DNA from: Chaetoderma sp. LZ-2023a
Lineage: Eukaryota; Mollusca; Caudofoveata; Chaetodermatida; Chaetodermatidae
NCBI GenBank assembly: GCA_034401795.1
Contig: CM067374.1
Span: 137,854,508 to 137,918,507, forward strand
Reading direction: 5' to 3'
DNA: 64,000 nt
Shown: positions 52,592-63,156 of the stretch, piece after piece
Layout: the number at the start of each line of letters is the position of its first letter
How positions within the stretch are numbered: position 1 is the first letter of the stretch
Translations under genes and position numbers: made by a program
Notes under the pieces: model-generated
Told to the model about the DNA's origin: nothing
Databases searched by the model: none
Seen by the model: the letters and a program-made list of their open reading frames with translations, nothing else

Positions 52592-53580
52592 TTATTTTTT
52601 ATTCAAAAGTGATTTAATTATTTTCCATGTTTCATTTATGTCATTCTTGCATAGTTCAAATTTGTTATGGTAGTAAGGTTTTTTTGCTGTTTTGATTATT
52701 TGGTCCAACTTGTTTCTGTATTTCTTGAGTTTCTGTTCATTATGCTTTGTTTGACATTTGATAAACGTCAAATAAAGATTATGTTTTTTATGACAGGCAG
52801 CTATCAGTCCAGTTGTTATCCATGGTTTAGTCGGGTTGTGTTTAAATTTCTTCCTTTCTTTCATGGGAAAGCTGTTTTCGAAGATGTGCGTGCAAATTTC
52901 ATGGAACTTGGTGTAGGCATTTTCGCAGCACTGTATGTCTGTTACTGCATGCCAATCCACCTCAGACATGTCTTTTTTAAATTGTTCAATATTGACCTGA
53001 TTTATTTCTCTGCATTTAATTTTTTCATATTTGAATGGCTTTGTGCATGTCAGCTGTCTTTCGAGAAGAACAATTGGTAGGTGGTCTGACGTGTCAGTAA
53101 CGAGAATTCCTACCTCCGATTTATTACTGAAGTTAATGTTATTGCTGAATATATTATCAATAATTGTGGCCGAAACATCACCTATTCTAGTCGGTTTTGT
53201 AATGGTTGGGTAGAATGAATGAGCATTTAGTAAGTTTATAAAGTTTTGTGTATGAAAGCAAGTTTGTCTCATCAGGTCAATATTGTAGTCACCCATGAGG
53301 TAGACAGTTTTGTTTTCCTTTTGAATAGTTGCCAAAGTTTTTCCTAATAGTTCAATAAGACGTTCCTTATCGCCTTTAGGTGATTTATAAATTGTACCTA
53401 CAATTTTGTTTTTCCTTTCGGTGTTTGAATTTCGATAAACATTGTTTGAATATGTTCTTCAATATTAGAAAGGTCATCTCGCTCAATGAATTGACAGCGT
53501 CGCTGAGAGCTGTGACGTAGGTTGGTTTTTCGACCAGGTGTGCCAGCTATGCCGCACAGTGATGTCCAGTCTGCACACAT
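52592..53580 (-). pseudogene. LINE apurinic-like endonuclease domain, partial and frameshifted
   Basis: 53335-52592 reads VYLMGDYNIDLM, FYPTITKPTRI, TIIDNIFSNN and TSDHLPIVLL, which are the catalytic GDYNIDL, T(R/S)IT...IDNIF and SDH(L)P blocks of LINE endonucleases. The upstream piece (53580-53398: CQFIERDDLSNIEEHIQTMF) belongs to the same domain in another frame. The first third (the QNVRSL-type start) is missing, so the copy is 5' truncated. Confidence 0.85.
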
Positions 53581-54089
53581 CTGGCTTTTTTTTAGATATG
53601 CGCCTTACAGGCTTCAGTTATGACATATTGGACACACTGATGTCAGGGCTGACATCTGGCATCTACACTCAGAGTAGGCCCTGGCCAGAATATTGTAGTT
53701 CGGGTACGCGCCGCCCGTCCTGGATTCGTTCCCTGAACACTCACCTCTGGGTAGAGCTATAAGCGTATATGGGCCTATGAGAGAGATTGCGTTGTAAAAA
53801 CGTTTGTTAAAACGCATAGTGCGGATGCGCACGCTTAATACTATTTTTGACAGAGCTCGTATTTCATGACCAAGATAGGATGGCGCTTTTAGTGTACCGA
53901 GTAGGTATATTGTAATCCTTTCTCATTACTTGTTCCCGCCGAATCTGGCATTAATCAAGACCAGAATTCGACGGGCTTTCAGAATCTGTAAACCATTTCA
54001 AAATCGGTTAAGAAATGGCGGAACTATCTACGGAAAACCTCTTTTGATTATCTTAAAAATATTGCCGTGACGTCGTAACCACGTGTACG

Positions 54090-54203
54090 CAGAACTTCTC
54101 GAATGTTCTCGACTGCGTTATTATTAGCTAGGCGCTGATTGGCTATTGCTCGACCGATGATTGGTTGAAGCCTGCGCCTATGACGTCACGAGTAGTATAA
54201 AAG
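54090..54203 (+). promoter_or_regulatory. LTR promoter: heat-shock element, CCAAT boxes, CRE, TATA (copy 1)
   Basis: TTCTCGAATGTTC at 54096-54108 is three perfect alternating nGAAn units (HSF site). Inverted CCAAT (ATTGG) occurs near 54138 and 54160, CRE TGACGTCA is at 54181-54188 and TATAAAAG at 54196-54203. The same order is kept in copy 2. Confidence 0.75.
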
Positions 54204-56033
54204 GAGATGAAATCCAGACCGCACTAAGTGATCACCATCCCTGTCGGTGTAAATACTGAAGCTCTCCTTCACAACCAATCTGCCTGAATATGAGAGAACA
54301 GCCTTCTTCGCAGCCTGCGCCTTGACTGATGACGGACAATGACTAGGCCCATCAATACCTAAACAGCAACACTCAATCAATTTATCATTTCCAACGGCAA
54401 CAGGTTATAATTCTAAGTTAGTAACTCAGGTCCTCATTTCTGCACACACTAGATCTTTAGTTTCTTCTTCCCGTTTCTTATTCAGTTAATCACATGCCAT
54501 TATGTTAATTTGTTTCTTCTCAGTTGATAGTATTATCATTCAGTTTCATCATAATATTTTTTATTTTTTATTTTGAGATTTTATTTTACAGACTGCCCTC
54601 CAGCCCCGCCGCACCACCTTGAGAAATAAAGTAATTCCCCCTCCCACCCCTTCCTCAACACTGCATACAACATAGACACTAGCCAACTACAATACATTAG
54701 GTAACATCAGGCAACACACTCCCAGCAACAACTTAATTTTTTGACTTTTTTCAGTTTTTCACTTATTTAGAGCAACCCTTCGGGGAAGCAACGCAACCCT
54801 TCGGGGAAGCACCTCTAAGAGCGAGTCATGGCCCAAATACATCTAGGTGTAAGCGGCCAATAAATACAAACTAAAACGAACCACACTAAATCAATTTTGT
54901 ATCTCCCGATTGTACGGGAGCATTTTTGAAACTTTTGAATATTGTTCACGAATATCTCAAGAACTAACTCGGAACACAAAACTTGCGGTGAGGTCTTTCC
55001 CGGCCTGAATATGTGATTCTACAGATGTAGAGGCAGCGATGTTCTTTGGTGGATGACTCGCCGGTCACGCCAAAAAGTGGTTATTCAACCGTCCCCGCAC
55101 TGATGTTGTGCAGGTTTCTTTAAACCTTTTGACCACAGCAAGTAAACTTTGCCCGGTACGTCTTAAGAGCTAACTGACATACCCCGCACAGTTACGCTTA
55201 ATTATGTATCTTCATCCGTATTCAACAACCCCCGCTTATGATCGGGTTGTTATTAACTTCCATCCGTACCATCGGTGTATGGGAACTTTCGTCTTGGCAG
55301 TAATGTTATTGTATCTCTTACTGACTACTCCCGCCACCAACAATTTTTCACTGAGGTCGCTGTTCGTGCTGTAACTCTGTTTAGGCTGGCATGCAACCGA
55401 CTAAAAGCCTTTCTATTCGGCTCGATAGGATAGGTTTAATATGATTAGAGACAATTTCTTCGTTAGCAGACACATAGTGTACGCCTCTTTTCCGGTAGTT
55501 GCAATAATTTAGCCCCGCACTCCGGCAAGGGTGTATGATTGCTAACATTCCTAATGGGCCTCATATTTCTAAGTTATTGTCTCTCTTCATGTTCCGCTAA
55601 GCCTTATGGCTTCTTAATTGTTTGGATGTCCCTATCCGCACCATGGACTGATCCGACCCTGGGAAACTATTGGGGTTTCCGAGCGGTGATGACCAGGGTG
55701 TGGTGTCACACACATTTCCTGCGTATCTTCTGATACTTAGTAGTTAGTTATCCTTGCCAAGGTAGGAAGCACTGCGAAATCATATCTTAATTATTATTTC
55801 CTTTTATCTGCTGGACAATCCCCCCGCACCACAGTGCATAACTGGGCAACTTGCATTTAAACCTAACATCAGGTTAAAAAGATAGTTCCGTAGGACCTGG
55901 TGATGGGCAAGATGCGCATCCCCACCGAATTCTGTAAAAATGTCTGGGCATGACATTAAGATCTACCATGCCCTCACGGGAAGGACATTCACGGTGGGTA
56001 TTCGTCTCTCTTACCCCCACCATAACAATAGAT

Positions 56034-56357
56034 CAGGGACGTGATGGCTTCTAAAATTGTGTGACGAGGCGGGGTGGGGAGGGATTTTAAATCTAGATGC
56101 TCTCAGATTGCATCTCCTGCATTTCTGGAGGCAAATATTGGTCTTTGGTTGTCTGTAAAATTGATATATTTTTACTTCGTTTCTTAGTCTTTTGGCAAAG
56201 TGCGACGCCCCCTTAAGCACGGGGCCCTATACTGCACTCTTTCACAGTATACTTGCTATAGTCACTATTTTTTACTTGTTGGGTGGGGGGGGGGGCCCAC
56301 CTGGCCAGGGGCCCATGACGAGTGCGCATCACCTCATCCCTTGCCACCACGTACCTG
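56034..56357. mobile_element. hAT-like MITE, 324 bp, inserted in LTR copy 1
   Basis: Terminal inverted repeats CAGGGACGTGATGGC (left) and the inverse of GCCACCACGTACCTG (right) match at 13 of 15. The flanks CAATAGAT (56026-56033) and CGATAGAT (56358-56365) form an 8-bp duplication with one mismatch, typical of hAT. LTR copy 2 has the uninterrupted site near 60150 (CGATAGAA), confirming an insertion. No transposase inside. Confidence 0.75.
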
Positions 56358-56627
56358 CGATAGATCAGTTGCCTAAACTTGCATTTGTGAAAAGTAACCA
56401 TTGTCCTGTGACAATTTATGTAGTTACAGAGCAAGATGTCCGGATTCTTACCCTGTTCGGAGATCTTGTGACATAACATGTATGCACGCTGTTTTCAGTA
56501 TTGATGTCTTAGGGCATCCATTCTCAAGGATAGCCGTATCTAAACGCTAGGTAGACAACAGCCATTTGCGGCCTAAGATAGTTCTTGTCTCTAAAAACTA
56601 AATATTAGGTTAGGCATAGAAGAAGGC

Positions 56628-56645
56628 CCGCATAAATAAAAGCGG
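56628..56645 (+). terminator. LTR poly(A) signal in a small hairpin (copy 1)
   Basis: AATAAA at 56635-56640 lies inside CCGCATAAATAAAAGCGG, a 4-bp stem with the signal in the loop. The motif is repeated at 60421-60437 and 62000-62016. Confidence 0.65.
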
Positions 56646-57395
56646 CAACTACTAATTCAGCATATTGAAAACTGCATAAGACGGTGACGTGGGAATCCTT
56701 CGGGAATCGCTCGTCCCGTCTTCATGTAAAACAGCACGCAACCGTATAGTCACTAGGTATGGTCTTTTCTTTACAGCATTTTGGTTGAATATTAGAGTAA
56801 GCCCTTTTTGGCCAATACTCTTCTCCCGTGAAATATTTCTGTGACGGATGCCCATGCGAGGCACCTGCCTCTCGCAAGGATTCAGTGGAGATGGCCCACG
56901 TGAGGATAACACTCCTCACCCAAACTAACACGGACCTACGAGTCTGTGTGGTACCTCCGGGAGCCCCACATTTAAAAGTTCATCAGGCTGTCTCTATGTC
57001 TTGTATTTTCGTATGCACATTATATTTTTCTAGCATACTTGACGGTCTGTTTTAGGTGAAATCATTGTATAGACTTATCTTAATTAGGTCACCAATCAAA
57101 TGTTGTAAGTCCATAGATCACGAAATTGCTATGGACAGGCATACTGGTGATACAAACTCTTGGGATGAGACTGTAGTGTTTAATGTTCGCGACGATGATC
57201 GCACGGCCCCACTGGAACGATTGAGTTCCACCGGCCTTAAGAGCCGGTCTTTGTTACCCATAGGGCAGTATCGCACAGGATCTGTAGCCCCGAGCCTGGA
57301 GGCTAACCAGCGTCCTCACTCGTCGTGCACATGCGGCGCGGTGAGTCAACACCAGACACCGGAACGGCCCGACACTACCCCGCGAGCTACAATAT

Positions 57396-57789
57396 CAGGA
57401 TCTTTGTACAGGGCCCGCTGAGTCCTAAGTTCGTGGTCATATCAAGTAGATGGAGTACAATGATATCGAGGTCATGAGGTCAAAGTTCAAGGTCACTGTG
57501 ACCTTGGTAATAAAACCTGCCTTTACGGTATACTCACAAGTATCTCCCGCTCAGCTGCACAGCTTCTGGGCTGGCAGCCATGGTACATGCTTGTGAGTCT
57601 AATATTATGGTTCAGTTTTAAGTTTACCGTAACATATCGTCTTTGTATCCAGGTTGCACTCTCTAAGATCGGGGCGCATGTGGTCGTAGGCTAAGTCTCT
57701 CATCAGACAGTGGCAGGCGGTTCCTGCGAAGGTGAGTGATGTTTTGGCATCGAGTGGTCGGCAATGGCGACGAACTGGAAATAGTAGTC
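57396..57789. other. Spacer between solo LTRs with a GGTCAnnnTGACC palindrome
   Basis: Contains 'gaggtcatgaggtcaaagtt' + 'caaggtcactgtgacctt'; GGTCACTGTGACC is at 57491-57503. Related 'tgacctt' phrases occur at 4.4 kb. No gene. Confidence 0.6.
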
Positions 57790-58239
57790 GTGGTGTAGTT
57801 TGGATCGACCGATCGGATACCGGCCGTACCAGCTAAGCTGGGTACGTGCCGCCCGTCCTGGATTCGTTTCCTGAACACACACCCCTGGGTAGAGCCATAA
57901 GCGTATATAGGCCTATGGGAGAGATCGCGTTACGAAAACGACTAAGTTAGTTAAAACGCATGATGCGCATGCGCGCACCAGGATGCTGTTTTTGATGGAG
58001 CGCATAGTTACGACCAAGATAGGATGGTGCTTTCAGTGTACCGAGATGGTACCCTGTCATCTTTATTGATTGCCTGTTCCCGTTAAATCTGGCATTGATC
58101 AAGATCAGAATTCAACGGGCCTTTTAAATCTGTAAACCATTTCAAAATCGGTTAAGAAATGGCTGAGTTATCCACGGAAAACCCTTCTTGATTATCTTCA
58201 AAATATTGCCGCGACATCATAACCACGTGGACGCAAAAC

Positions 58240-58349
58240 CTCTAGAATGTTCTAGGACATTCGGCTGTGCTATTATTAGCTACGGGCTGATTGGCTGTTG
58301 CTCGAACGATGATTGGTTGGAGCCTGTGACGTCACGAGAGGTATAAAAG
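58240..58349 (+). promoter_or_regulatory. LTR promoter: heat-shock element, CCAAT boxes, CRE, TATA (copy 2)
   Basis: 58240-58262 reads CTC-TA-GAA-TG-TTC-TA-GGA-CA-TTC: five alternating HSE units with two single mismatches. ATTGG lies at 58290 and 58312, TGACGTCA at 58327-58334 and TATAAAAG at 58342-58349. Confidence 0.75.
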
Positions 58350-60420
58350 GAGACGCGACACAGTGATCGAGAGCATCCTCGGCCAGGGGCCAAACAGGTT
58401 GGATCTGTACCAGCTACTATCAGCGCGACAGACAATACGCGTTTTACTTCGCTATGTGTTGGGTTTTTATCCTGTAGCTGGCAGTTACCCAACCCACTGC
58501 ACTAAAACAATTTTGTAACTCCCTACCTACGGGAGTAATTTGGAACTTCTGATTATTGTTCACGAATATCAATATCTACTTCGGAACACAAATTTGCGGT
58601 GATGCCTTTACGGCCTGAATATGTGAGTCTACAGATGTAGAGGCAGGATGTTCTTTGATGGATGACTTGCCGGATCTGCCGGCCACGCCAAAAAGTGGTA
58701 TTTCAACTGTCACCGCACTGATAGCGTGTAGGTTCTTCTGACTTTCGACCGCAGCACTGTGAAGCTATGTTTTGTGTCTTCGTTTGCCTCTGACAACCCC
58801 CGCTTTTGATCGGGTTGTTTACATCTTCCATCCGTGACATCGGTGTACGGGAACTTTCTTCACCACAGTAGTACTATCGTATCTTTTGCTGACTGCTCGT
58901 TAGACATCCTATTAGGCTTACAGTGCTGAGCGATGTACCCCTCCCGCCATGAGCGGAAATTTTATTTGGGGAAAACAGCTTGCGGGAACCAACCGGCGGG
59001 AACTTTCCAGCTTCCTGAGAATGCATCAACGCACGTCAACTACGGAATGATGTATCAATTTCAGTAACACGGTAGCCTAACTTAAGAATTACTAACGAGT
59101 ATTCAAGTAACTATACTTCACAGTTTAATTATTTCTCTATATGGGTTTCATTAATTTTATTGTATCCGTAAGAACGGCCCCGATGACTAAAAGGAACCAT
59201 AGCGGTCTTGGGACCGTTAGTTATAATTTCTGTATTCTGTTTATAGTTATTCGCATTTTCCTCAATGTGTTACTAACCGCACTATAGTAGGTTCGTTAAC
59301 TTGTACTGATATATATATATATATATATACCTTGATCATATGATACCGTATTGATTGTTCTGGTTAGATTATGTATATATATATGGCCAGTGGCCATCCG
59401 TTCATATGTTTTGCTTATTTATAGAAAATATAGGACTGCAGTGCATGTAGGAAACACGATACAGCAACACTTATATATGCAGCACTTTCTCCCGCCACCA
59501 ACAATTTTTCACTGAGGTCGCTGTCCCTGCTATAACTCTGTTTAGCCCGGCATGCTACCGACTAAACCTTTTCTATTCAGCTCGATAGGATAGGTTCAAA
59601 ATGATTAGAGACACTTTCTTCATTACATACTCTGTAATATACTCTTCTCTTCCAGCAGTGTGATAATCTAGCCCCGCACTCCGGTAAGACTCATAACTCC
59701 AAGATTTTGTCTCTCTTCATGTTCAACTCAGCTTAGTGGCTTCTTAATTGTTTGGATGTCTCCATCCGCACCATGGGCTGATCCGACTCTGGGAAACTGT
59801 TGGGGTTTCCGAGCGGTGATGGCCAGAGTGTGGTATCACACACATTCCCATGTATCTTTGGATACTTAGTAGTTAGCACTTTAGCCAATGTAGGAAAGCA
59901 CTGCGAAAACATATATTAATTATTGTTTTATTTACTGAACCAACCTCCTGCACCGTAGTGCAAAACAGGGCAACTTGTATATAAACCTAACGACAAGTTA
60001 AACGGTTAGTTCCATAGGACCCGGTGACGGGCGAGATATGTATCCCCACAGAATTCCATAAGAATGTCTGGGCATGATATTTAGATCTGCCACGCCCTTG
60101 CGGGAAGGACATTTACGGTGGGTATTCATTTCTCTCACCCCCACCATAACGATAGAACAATTGTCTAATAATGTTTTCGTGAAAAGTAACCAATGTCCTG
60201 TAACGTTTTATGTGGTTACGGAGCGGGATGTCCGGATTCTTATCCAGTTCGGAGATCTTACTAAGTAACATGTATGAGCGCTGTCTTCAGTATTGATGTC
60301 TTAGGGCATCTGTTCTCAGTGACAGCCGTGTCTAATAGCTAGGTAGATACCAGCCAGTTGCGGCCAAAAATAGTTCTTGTTTTGAAAACAACTAAAAGCT
60401 AATTAAGCAAAGCAGAAGGC

Positions 60421-60437
60421 CCGCATAAATAAAGCGG
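60421..60437 (+). terminator. LTR poly(A) signal in a small hairpin (copy 2)
   Basis: CCGCATAAATAAAGCGG with AATAAA at 60428-60433. Confidence 0.65.
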
Positions 60438-61504
60438 CAACTACTAATTCAGCATACTATGAATCACATAAGACGGTGTCGAGGGAATCCATCAGGAATC
60501 GCCAGTCCCGTCTTTACGTAAAACAGCACGCACACCTATAGTCATAATCTCACTAGGTATGGTATTTTCTTTCTCAAGCATTTTTGGTTGAAATATTAGA
60601 GTGGGCCCATTTTTGCCTACTACTCTTCTCCCGCTTTAAGCCGTGGTGACACCTTCCCGAGATGGAGGCCCGCACGATTCAGCGACGACGGTCCATGTGA
60701 GGATAATACTCCTCACCAAAACTAGCACTAGGAGTAGTGCCCGCGTGAGGCACATAACTTTTCGTCCGAGATAACCTTCTTCCTTTCAGCTTAGAGGTAT
60801 TATAACTTATATTAAGTTAATTAGTTAAGTATCGTGTGCAGGAGCCTCCCTTGCGGGGATACCTCTGTGGACCAACGAGTCTGTGTGGTACCTCCGGGAG
60901 CCCCATGTTTAAAAGTTCATCTATCTGTCTCTATGTCTCGTATTTTCGTATGCTCTTACTATAGTTTTATCTAGTATATTTATAATTTTTAGGTAAAATC
61001 ATTGCATAGACGTATATTTTTAGGTCACCAAATCAAATCTTGTAAGTCCATAGATCACGAAATTGCTATGGACAGGCATACTGGTGACACAAATTCTTGG
61101 GATGAGACAGTTGTGTTTAATGTTCGCGACAATGGTCGCACGGCCCCACCGGAATGATTGAGTTCCACCGGCCTTAGGAGCCGTTTTTTGTTTCTCGCAG
61201 GGCAGTCTCGTACAAGGTCCATCACCCCGAGACCGGATGCTAACCAGCATCATCACTCATCATGCACTTGCGGCGCGGTGAGTCAACATGATACACCGGA
61301 ACAATCCGACACTACCCGGTGAGCTACAGTGGTCTCCATGGTGGGCGTTGAGTCGAGTGATTGGGGGCAGTCAGAGTCATCCAGTCACTTTGCGGCAGTG
61401 CAGCTGCTGCTGGGGGGGGGGGGAGGATGGGTCATGTTGGTTCTCGGGTGGTCTGGTGGGCTTGTGTGGTGTAGCTAAATATGTGAGCTAATTAGGTTAT
61501 ATAC

Positions 61505-62240
61505 CATTCCGCAGTGCAATTCTTGGCATTCTGGAACTTAACCCTAACGACAGGTCAAATGTTAGATCCGTAGGGCACAGTGATGGACGAGATGCGGATC
61601 TCCATCCAACTCATTGTAGTGTCTGGGTGAGATCTTGGAATCCGCCACGCCCTAACGGGAAGGACACTCGTGGTGGATATCCGTCTCTCTATCCCCACCA
61701 TAGCGACACGACAGTATTCAAAATTACTTGTGTGAGCTGTAGCCATTGTTCTGGTGATGTTATACGTGCTTGCGGGGCAAGGTAATCAGATCTTTATCTT
61801 ATTCGGGGGCCTTGCGTCATAACATGTACGTAGGCTATCCTTGGAGGTAGATGCTAGGCAAGGCGACCTACAGGAAGCTGAGCATCTGCGCCCAGTGGAT
61901 AACTGTATCTAACGTTAGGTAGGAATCCCTGCCGCTTGCGGCCAAAGCTTGTATTCGTTTCTAACATTTAAATAGTAGGTTGGGTTGAAAGCAGAGGGCC
62001 CGCATAAATAAAGCGGCAACTACCAATGCAGTAACTTTGGGAACTACATAAGACGGTGACCAGGGAATTCCTCGGAAATTGCTCATTCTGTCTTCACGTA
62101 AACCAGTGTGCATCACATTAATTATGGCGTCACTAAGATTTTCAGCACTTATCATTTTCTGTTGAACAAAAGACTGGCCCTTTATGCCAACTCCTTTCCT
62201 CCACTTCAGCATTGAATGCATTTTCCTGTGACACCTCCAC
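61505..62240 (+). repeat. Third, partial LTR-like copy next to Gypsy coding sequence
   Basis: Matches the 55.83-56.86 kb part of copy 1 in order: 'aaccctaacgacaggtca', 'gggaaggacactcgtggtgg', 'gcccgcataaataaagcggc' (AATAAA at 62007-62012), 'cataagacggtgaccaggga' and 'cacctcc'. It lacks the promoter part and the CTACA end. The spacer 61333-61504 has a G run (about 61411-61424) and nothing else recognised. Confidence 0.7.
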
Positions 62241-62264
62241 TGAAACGACGTTTATACAAGCACA

Positions 62265-63072
62265 ATGATCCACCGCCAAGGCACTGAATCCCCAGTGCCC
62301 TTTGGTGGTATGCAACACACCATCCCGAACAGCATTATTCACCGCAGTGATTCGGAAAGGAGTATACATTCTGCATCATGGATCAGAAAAAGGAAGCGTC
62401 ACCGAAAGGATGAAAGAATCCCGCGACATCACTTCTTCTTCTTCTTCTTCTTCTTCTGTGCATCAACTAAGCATCTCCACCATCACCACTGCTACCCCCC
62501 AGCTCTGTCTTCGCCTAAGCAATTGCAGCAGCAGCGACGACGAGTTGGCCCTTTCCACACTCAGCCACCAATTGCACTCATGGAAGCCATCCGGAAACAA
62601 GCCGACTATATACATGATGATACCAACACTTACACAAATGGTATGATTGGAAACTCTTCCGCAGGGTCACCATAAAGTAATATATAAGTGTGCCTGCCTG
62701 TTTAGCGGTATTTCCAGCAGTGCCTCTGTTGACACTGGAGCTTCCATCACCATTTTTAACAAGCGCTTGTATGAGAGCATCCCACCTCATAAAAAGCTGC
62801 CCGTTAAACCTACAAACATATTTTTGCAAACATCTACTGGAGCCGATGTTCCCGTGGCTGGTACAGTACACCTCATAATACAGATAAAGGAGATGCAATT
62901 CATTCAGCGAGTCATCATCGCCTCTATTCAAAACGATGCTCTGCTTGGTTCTGATTCCCTCAGTGCCAGCGAAGCCATCATACATTGCAGACAACAGGAA
63001 TTAGACATACACGGCCGACGTATACCTCTTGTACCAGAATCATCACTGTACGATACATGTGCGGTGATTTAG
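62265..63072 (+). pseudogene. Ty3/Gypsy polyprotein: gag remnant and aspartic protease
   Basis: A 62265-62675 ORF (136 codons, containing a (TTC)n phenylalanine run) ends in sequence that may be the C-terminus of gag. The overlapping frame 62647-63072 carries a retropepsin: ASVDTGASITIF (catalytic DTGA), then QTSTGADVPVAG, IIQIKEMQF and ALLGSDSL (flap and LLG-like end). A stop follows at 63070. The gag is far too short for a complete element, so the 5' coding part is deleted or was replaced by the third LTR-like block. Described only as a decayed retroelement copy. Confidence 0.8.
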
Positions 63073-63156
63073 GCATCAACAGACACGGTTGAGCCGGGAC
63101 AGGAGAAAATCTTATGGGCCACCGCACCACAGTTAGGAAACAACACTCACACAGCC

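Larger units (their letters stand above)
50430..53580 (-). mobile_element. CR1/L2/Jockey-type LINE, 5' truncated, minus strand
   Basis: Endonuclease and RT blocks in order on the minus strand, followed by an approximately 700-bp 3' region and the (TTA)n tract. The 5' end falls within the endonuclease near 53580. At least two frame changes (near 53400 and 52590) are present. Confidence 0.85.
53694..57391 (+). mobile_element. Very long solo LTR (3.7 kb), copy 1
   Basis: Begins TGTAGTTCGG and ends GAGCTACA, so the ends are inverted (TGTAG/CTACA) as in LTRs. ATAT stands on both sides (53690-53693 and 57392-57395), a 4-bp target duplication. It aligns along its length with 57794-61328, with large indels. 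It contains its own promoter cluster (54096-54203) and poly(A) signal (56635-56640). No coding region. The solo state implies recombination between two LTRs of a former element, probably Ty3/Gypsy. Orientation is taken from the promoter and poly(A) order. Confidence 0.8.
57794..61328 (+). mobile_element. Very long LTR (3.5 kb), copy 2, probably also solo
   Basis: Begins TGTAGTTTGG and ends GAGCTACA. GTGG flanks both sides (57790-57793 and 61329-61332). Compared with copy 1 it has about 40 extra bases near its start and a roughly 590-bp extra block (58898-59487) containing a (TA)n run (59305-59331). It lacks about 500 bp present at 54.35-54.88 kb and the hAT-like MITE. An alternative is that it is the 5' LTR of the downstream Gypsy sequence, with TGG at 61330 as start of a primer-binding site; I could not match that site to a tRNA. 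Confidence 0.75.

Noticed and set aside
53694-61328. Repeat units as ribosomal DNA or a tandem gene array
   Set aside because: No conserved rRNA motifs; the units have LTR-like ends and separate target duplications.
61329-61350. TGG after LTR copy 2 as a primer-binding site
   Set aside because: GTGG also precedes the LTR, so a target duplication explains it; the following bases did not match a tRNA end I could name.
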